Of a stretch of DNA of 64,000 nt, positions 58,498 to 64,000 are shown piece after piece; the stretch's first letter is position 1; each line of letters starts with the position of its first letter. The notes beneath the pieces are model-generated. The model searched no databases. It was not told where the DNA came from and was given only the letters and a program-made list of their open reading frames with translations. Source of the stretch: Cyclobacteriaceae bacterium (GTDB lineage: Bacteria > Bacteroidota > Bacteroidia > Cytophagales > Cyclobacteriaceae); NCBI GenBank assembly GCA_016787605.1, contig JAEUUE010000085.1:1-64000 (forward strand), in the 5' to 3' direction. The position numbers were made by a program, and so were the translations under genes.

Positions 58498-60528
58498 ATG
58501 GATAAATCATTCAAACCTTATGTAGCTCCTGAGCAGAACATGGCTGAGTTTACACTGAAGTCGGTAGGCTTTGGTGTCTTGTTCGGGATACTCTTCGGCT
58601 GTTCCACTGTTTACCTGGCCCTCAAGGCGGGACTCACCGTGTCGGCGTCGATCCCCATCGCCGTCATCGCGATCACCCTGGGCAGGAAATTCCTCAAGAC
58701 CACCATCCTGGAGAACAACATCATACAGACGACCGGTTCTGCCGGGGAGTCCATCGCCGCCGGCGTGGTATTTACGCTTCCCGGTTTCCTGTTTCTCTCG
58801 CCGGGCGAGAACGGCGTGAGCGTAGGGGAAGGTTATTTTAACTACCTCACGATCCTGATCCTGGCGGCTTTTGGAGGCATGCTGGGAACGTTGATGATGA
58901 TTCCGCTCCGTCGGTCGCTGATTGTGAAGGAGCATGGTACCCTGCCTTACCCGGAAGGAACGGCGTGCGGCTCGGTGCTGCAGGCCGGCGAGAAGGGAGG
59001 AGAATTTGCCAGGACGGCGTTCATCGGCATGGGGGTAGCCTTCGGTTACGCCATCCTTCAAAAAGTCGTACACCTGATTGCGGAGACGCCGGCCTATATG
59101 ACGAGCCAAATGAATAAATTCTGGCCGTCTGCGGCAACAAGAGGGGAGATCACGCCGGAATACCTGGGCGTAGGATACATCATCGGGCCCAAGATTGCCG
59201 GTGTGCTGGTGGCAGGTTCTGTGCTGGCCTGGTGGGCCATGACACCTTTGTTGGCCACGCTGGTTCCGGCCGATACCATTGCCCTGCAATTGGTAAAACT
59301 CGGCTACCTCGCCGACCTGCAGACGGCAGGAGGTCCCGGAAGCTGGGATCCTTCCACCCACACCTTCGGTAGCTATGCCGATGCCATCTACCGTGCCTAC
59401 ATCCGCCAGATCGGCGCCGGCGCCGTGGCCGCTGGTGGATTCATCACGCTGATGAAGACCATCCCGACGATCATCAGTTCCTTCCGCGAAAGCATGGGAT
59501 CATTAAAGGAAGGAGGCGAGCGGAGCGTGTTGCGCACCGATCGCGACCTGTCGTTCAAGGTGGTCATCATCGGAAGTGTCATCCTCATTGCCGTGCTCAC
59601 CATCATGCCCAATATCCCGGGCGACGGACTGCTGCAGAAGCTTCTGATCGGCGTGCTGATTATCATCTTTGGGTTCTTCTTTGTTACCGTAGCCAGCCGC
59701 ATTGTCGGCCTGGTCGGATCAAGCAACAGTCCGATTTCAGGGATGACGATTGCTACGCTCATGGGCACGTGCCTGATCTTCACGGCAGTGGGGTGGAGCG
59801 GTAAACTGTATGAGCCGCTGGCCCTCGTAGTCGGTGGCATGATTTGTATTGCGGCCGCCAATGCCGGCGCGACGTCGCAGGATCTGAAGACCGGGTTTAT
59901 TGTCGGGGCCACTCCCCGTTACCAGCAGATCGCGCTCTTCATCGGGGCCATCGTTTCTTCCGTGGCGATCGGATTGGTGGTAAAGATTCTGGACACCCCG
60001 ACCCAGGACATGATCAGCCAGGGCATTACCCATGCCGTGGGAAGCGACCGTTACCCGGCGCCGCAGGCCACGCTGATGGCCACATTGGCGAGGGGAATCC
60101 TTTCGTTTAACCTGGACTGGCAGTTCGTGATGGTCGGCGTTTTTCTCGCCGTCATGATCGAACTCTGCGGGATCAAGGCGCTAGCCTTTGCTATCGGCTT
60201 GTACCTCCCGCTGGCCACCACGCTCCCGATCTTCATCGGCGGTGCCATCAAAGGTTATGTTGACTACCGTGCAGAGAAGCAAAACAAGGCCAAGGAAGAA
60301 GAAGACCTGGGTAAGGGGAGTTTGTTTGCGACCGGCCTGATTGCCGGTGGTGCGCTAACCGGGGTGGTCGCGGCCATCCTGACGGTGACCAATGAGGAGT
60401 TGATGAAAAGCATCAACATCGAACACGGCATGGTGGAGAGCCTGGGCACCACGGGATATTACCTGTTGGGTGTGGCTTTCTTCGTAACCATGTGTACAAT
60501 ACTTTACCGTACGGCGGTGAAACCGTAG
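58498..60528 (+). CDS. OPT family oligopeptide transporter
   Basis: A 676-residue polytopic protein of the OPT family: VYLALKAGLTVSASIPIAVIAI, NNIIQTTGSAGESIAAG and YPEGTACGSVLQAGEKGG. About 15 hydrophobic segments are visible. The OPT family carries oligopeptides or metal-chelate complexes. Its stop codon lies in a hairpin. Confidence 0.93.
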   Translation: MDKSFKPYVAPEQNMAEFTLKSVGFGVLFGILFGCSTVYLALKAGLTVSASIPIAVIAITLGRKFLKTTILENNIIQTTGSAGESIAAGVVFTLPGFLFLSPGENGVSVGEGYFNYLTILILAAFGGMLGTLMMIPLRRSLIVKEHGTLPYPEGTACGSVLQAGEKGGEFARTAFIGMGVAFGYAILQKVVHLIAETPAYMTSQMNKFWPSAATRGEITPEYLGVGYIIGPKIAGVLVAGSVLAWWAMTPLLATLVPADTIALQLVKLGYLADLQTAGGPGSWDPSTHTFGSYADAIYRAYIRQIGAGAVAAGGFITLMKTIPTIISSFRESMGSLKEGGERSVLRTDRDLSFKVVIIGSVILIAVLTIMPNIPGDGLLQKLLIGVLIIIFGFFFVTVASRIVGLVGSSNSPISGMTIATLMGTCLIFTAVGWSGKLYEPLALVVGGMICIAAANAGATSQDLKTGFIVGATPRYQQIALFIGAIVSSVAIGLVVKILDTPTQDMISQGITHAVGSDRYPAPQATLMATLARGILSFNLDWQFVMVGVFLAVMIELCGIKALAFAIGLYLPLATTLPIFIGGAIKGYVDYRAEKQNKAKEEEDLGKGSLFATGLIAGGALTGVVAAILTVTNEELMKSINIEHGMVESLGTTGYYLLGVAFFVTMCTILYRTAVKP

Positions 60529-60554
60529 GACGAAGTATTCAGGTCCTTTCGGTT
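60521..60554 (+). terminator. Hairpin overlapping the OPT stop codon
   Basis: AACCG-T-AGGAC (60521-60531) pairs with GTCCT-TT-CGGTT (60543-60554), with a small bulge. There is no T-run after it. It could terminate or stabilise the OPT transcript. Confidence 0.4.
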
Positions 60555-60695
60555 ATTCTGAAGCAAGGGCGCGCTGAACCAACAGCCGTTCTGTGCTGGT
60601 GTTTAACTGATTTGGGCGGCGACAATGAGCAACGCTAGGAGGTTCTCGGATTCTTCATCGGAGTCTAGTCCCATTTTCAAAATTTGGATCCCTGG

Positions 60696-61079
60696 CTAAA
60701 GCGTTGGTGCCGGCGCGGTGAATTGCTCTAACCCGGTACGTACGGCACGCAGGGTTTGCATCTCTGCTTCCTGGACACGGCCATCGGAGTTGATCACGCT
60801 GTACAAGCTCTCGATGAGATTCATCCGCTCATCATAGGACGAGTCCCTGATCAGGGATTCGTTGGCTTTCATCACTTCATCGATCTTTGCAAACGTGCTG
60901 GCCTTCACTACTTGTGTGGCCTGAAGGAGGGCTTGGTCAGGGTCTTCACAAAACTGACCCACTCGGTCATTCAGCGTGGCTTCCTCCAGGTAATGCACCT
61001 GACCGTCCACCAACGCTACGTACACCATCAAATAGGCTGCCAGATCGGAAAACGATTTGAATGTAGGTGCCGGTGACAT
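60696..61079 (-). CDS. TerB-like protein
   Basis: A 127-residue soluble helical protein. Two acidic TerB-like motifs are visible, VALVDGQVHYLEEATL and VINSDGRVQEAEMQTL, each with a D-G-x-V-x-x-x-E pattern. TerB-like domains are found in tellurite-resistance and stress proteins; the function here is unknown. The ATG giving MSPAPTFKSF is chosen; an upstream ATG is possible. Confidence 0.75.
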   Translation of the reverse strand: MSPAPTFKSFSDLAAYLMVYVALVDGQVHYLEEATLNDRVGQFCEDPDQALLQATQVVKASTFAKIDEVMKANESLIRDSSYDERMNLIESLYSVINSDGRVQEAEMQTLRAVRTGLEQFTAPAPTL

Positions 61080-61222
61080 GGTTCCGTGGTATATGTCAAA
61101 TCTACGAAACATTGGCATTCTTGGCCATGAGTAATATCATGTTTGCCTGATGATGCGTATAGTGACCCTTTCGAGGGTGGGAATTACGTTGCAGAGGAAC
61201 AATAAAGCGACCTTCTTCCAGG

Positions 61223-61260
61223 AAAAAAAAGACCCGTCTGGCTTCCCAGACGGGTCTTTT
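61223..61260 (-). terminator. Rho-independent terminator of groES-groEL
   Basis: AAAAGACCCGTCTGG (61227-61241), loop CTTC, CCAGACGGGTCTTTT (61246-61260): a perfect 15-bp stem. The A-run at 61223-61230 is a U-run on the minus strand, placing it 19 nt after the groEL stop. Confidence 0.93.
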
Positions 61261-61279
61261 CTAACCGTTGTTGGCTGGA

Positions 61280-62929
<1,650 letters not shown>

Positions 62930-62936
62930 TTAAGGG

Positions 62937-63215
62937 TTAGATCGTTCCGAAGATGTCGGAGTTCCTCATGATGAGGTAGTCTTTTCCATCGATGGTGATT
63001 TCAGTGCCGGCATATTTTCCATAGAGGATATGCTCGCCAACTTTTACGGTCACCGGCTTGTCTTTGAGACCTTCGCCGACGGCAATGACTTTGCCTTTCT
63101 GGGGTTTTTCCTTTGCCGTATCCGGGATAATGATGCCCGAAGCCGTTTTTTCCTCCGCGGGAGCCGGTTCTACCAGCACGCGGTCTTCGTTAGGTTTAAA
63201 GTTGATTTTCGCCAT
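62937..63215 (-). CDS. groS: Co-chaperonin GroES
   Basis: A 92-residue 10-kDa lid protein of the chaperonin: [18 protein letters not shown] and the mobile loop [18 protein letters not shown], then [11 protein letters not shown]. It leads the groES-groEL operon. No CIRCE operator is visible upstream. Confidence 0.98.
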   Translation of the reverse strand: MAKINFKPNEDRVLVEPAPAEEKTASGIIIPDTAKEKPQKGKVIAVGEGLKDKPVTVKVGEHILYGKYAGTEITIDGKDYLIMRNSDIFGTI

Positions 63216-63330
63216 ATGGATTTAGTGTTAGGTTAAACAACCGTTATGTATGCCCCGCAATAGTCCATTTTCGTGCCAAGGGCCCAAATCTGCCGGTTTT
63301 GGCAGGGTCGGCAGGGTCCGGAGCCGGGGA

Positions 63331-63358
63331 CTGTCAGCATTTCGCGCAAAAATGGCAG
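63331..63358. promoter_or_regulatory. Imperfect inverted repeat between groES and the right-hand gene
   Basis: CTGTCAGCATTT (63331-63342) is loosely inverted at AAAATGGCAG (63349-63358). It lies 116 nt upstream of groES and 53 nt upstream of the right-end gene. It could be a regulatory site of the divergent heat-shock operon. Confidence 0.3.
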
Positions 63359-63410
63359 AGATTGACCTCCGGCCTCCGTTTTCGTATTATTAGGGAGGAA
63401 ATAGCGGTGT

Positions 63411-64000
63411 ATGGAACAGCGACTCAATGACAACTGGCTGACGGAAGGCCTGATCGATTTCGAATACAAAAAGTACCTCCTGCTGGCTTACCTCAAAGGG
63501 GTGCGGGAGAGTTTCGGCAAGGTGGAATTGTACCCGTATCTCGGCGATATCGTCTTCCATTACCGGAACCTGCTGGCGCTCCGTGAAAACAAATCGCTTA
63601 TCGTTGACAACTTCCCCAAGGAACTGTCGATGGAGAAACTCAGCCTGCTGGAACTCAGCTACCGGAAGATCATCGAGGATGACGCGGTGATGCAGGAGAT
63701 TGAGTCCATTATGGAGTTTGCCATTCCCAGGTTTCGCGATCACCTGGAGGAAGGAGCGACCCTGTTCGACTTTGTGGAGTCGAAGTGCGAACTGACGTCG
63801 ATCGGGGTGGTGCCGCTGTATGCGCGGGAAGGGTATGTGTTTATGACGCAGCCCCCTGAACAGGAGACAACCATTTACCGGTACCAGGTGACGGTATACC
63901 AGCAGGCTTCAGTACCGATGCGGGGATTACAGACCCAATTTCTGGGCACGTACACCTGCACCCTGGTCAACACCTACGAGAACATCAAAATGGAGCTGGT
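63411..64000 (+). CDS. Unidentified protein, 3' end cut by window
   Basis: An ATG at 63411 opens a frame of 196 codons to the window end without a stop. It encodes a soluble, acidic, helical N-terminal half (begins MEQRLNDNWLTEGLIDFEYKKY) and then strand-rich sequence (TIYRYQVTVYQQASVP, LGTYTCTLVNTYENIKMEL). Codon use is like the neighbours', which supports a real gene. I do not recognise the family. It diverges from groES-groEL. Confidence 0.75.
   Translation, partial: MEQRLNDNWLTEGLIDFEYKKYLLLAYLKGVRESFGKVELYPYLGDIVFHYRNLLALRENKSLIVDNFPKELSMEKLSLLELSYRKIIEDDAVMQEIESIMEFAIPRFRDHLEEGATLFDFVESKCELTSIGVVPLYAREGYVFMTQPPEQETTIYRYQVTVYQQASVPMRGLQTQFLGTYTCTLVNTYENIKMEL

Noticed and set aside
63216..63410. 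CIRCE operator for groES-groEL
   Set aside because: No TTAGCACTC-N9-GAGTGCTAA or close variant is present in the gap.

Overview
The window looks like chromosomal DNA of a GC-rich Bacteroidota, probably a Cytophagales- or Chitinophagales-type bacterium. This is an inference from several features. Start codons mostly lack a Shine-Dalgarno sequence. A few promoters match the Bacteroidota -7 element TAnnTTTG. Several protein families are typical of the phylum (DUF6090, DUF4349, DUF1080 with a lipoprotein cytochrome c, WbqC, GTP-type PEPCK, SLC45-like MFS pairs with GH31). Both edges cut genes: the 5' end of glgE is missing at the left and the 3' end of an unknown gene is missing at the right. No rRNA, tRNA, CRISPR array, prophage or transposase was seen.

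Layout. (1) 1-9650: an alpha-glucan operon, glgE, a TreS-maltokinase fusion, glgB and a GH57/DUF3536 amylase-like protein. The TreS half has lost its catalytic residues while the kinase half is intact. (2) 9781-17407: a mixed housekeeping and accessory stretch (MoeB-rhodanese, DUF4349 lipoprotein, RidA, Rieske oxygenase, ACT protein, DUF6090, CPBP protease, DUF2200). It includes an AT-richer patch near 15.3-17.0 kb and repeats between genes. (3) 17517-22516: a compact NAD-linked [NiFe] hydrogenase operon (group 3d, Hox type) with an in-frame HoxU-HoxY fusion, followed by a VIT-type metal transporter, a Ca/Mn-type P-type ATPase and a universal stress protein. (4) 27195-33781, all minus strand: LhgO, a class II glutamine amidotransferase, exported MsrB and MsrA, a lipoprotein, an esterase and a VOC protein. 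(5) 33813-40147, minus strand: an alpha-glucoside module (LacI regulator, GH31, two SLC45-like MFS transporters). (6) 40332-45614: glpF-glpK-glpD followed by a ROK kinase and a TlpA-like thioredoxin. (7) 45617-52709: an outer-membrane barrel, an MFS transporter, WbqC, and a sugar-oxidation group (Gfo/Idh/MocA, xylose-isomerase-like TIM barrel, cytochrome c, DUF1080). (8) 53183-60528: aguA and aguB for agmatine-to-putrescine conversion, pckG, and POT and OPT peptide transporters. (9) 60696-64000: a TerB-like protein, groEL, groES, and an unidentified gene leaving the window.

How the parts may work together. GlgE and GlgB can build branched alpha-glucan from maltose-1-phosphate. Because the TreS domain lacks its nucleophile, the fused kinase may be supplied with maltose directly rather than with trehalose. 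The alpha-glucoside module at 34-40 kb is a plausible supplier of maltose-type sugars, but this link is inference only.

The most notable observations are the apparently dead TreS domain, the HoxU-HoxY fusion, the altered HoxH processing site, the half-lost [2Fe-2S] site in HoxF, and three degenerate heptanucleotide arrays between genes. A perfect TTGTGA-N7-TCACAA palindrome also lies in front of glpF.
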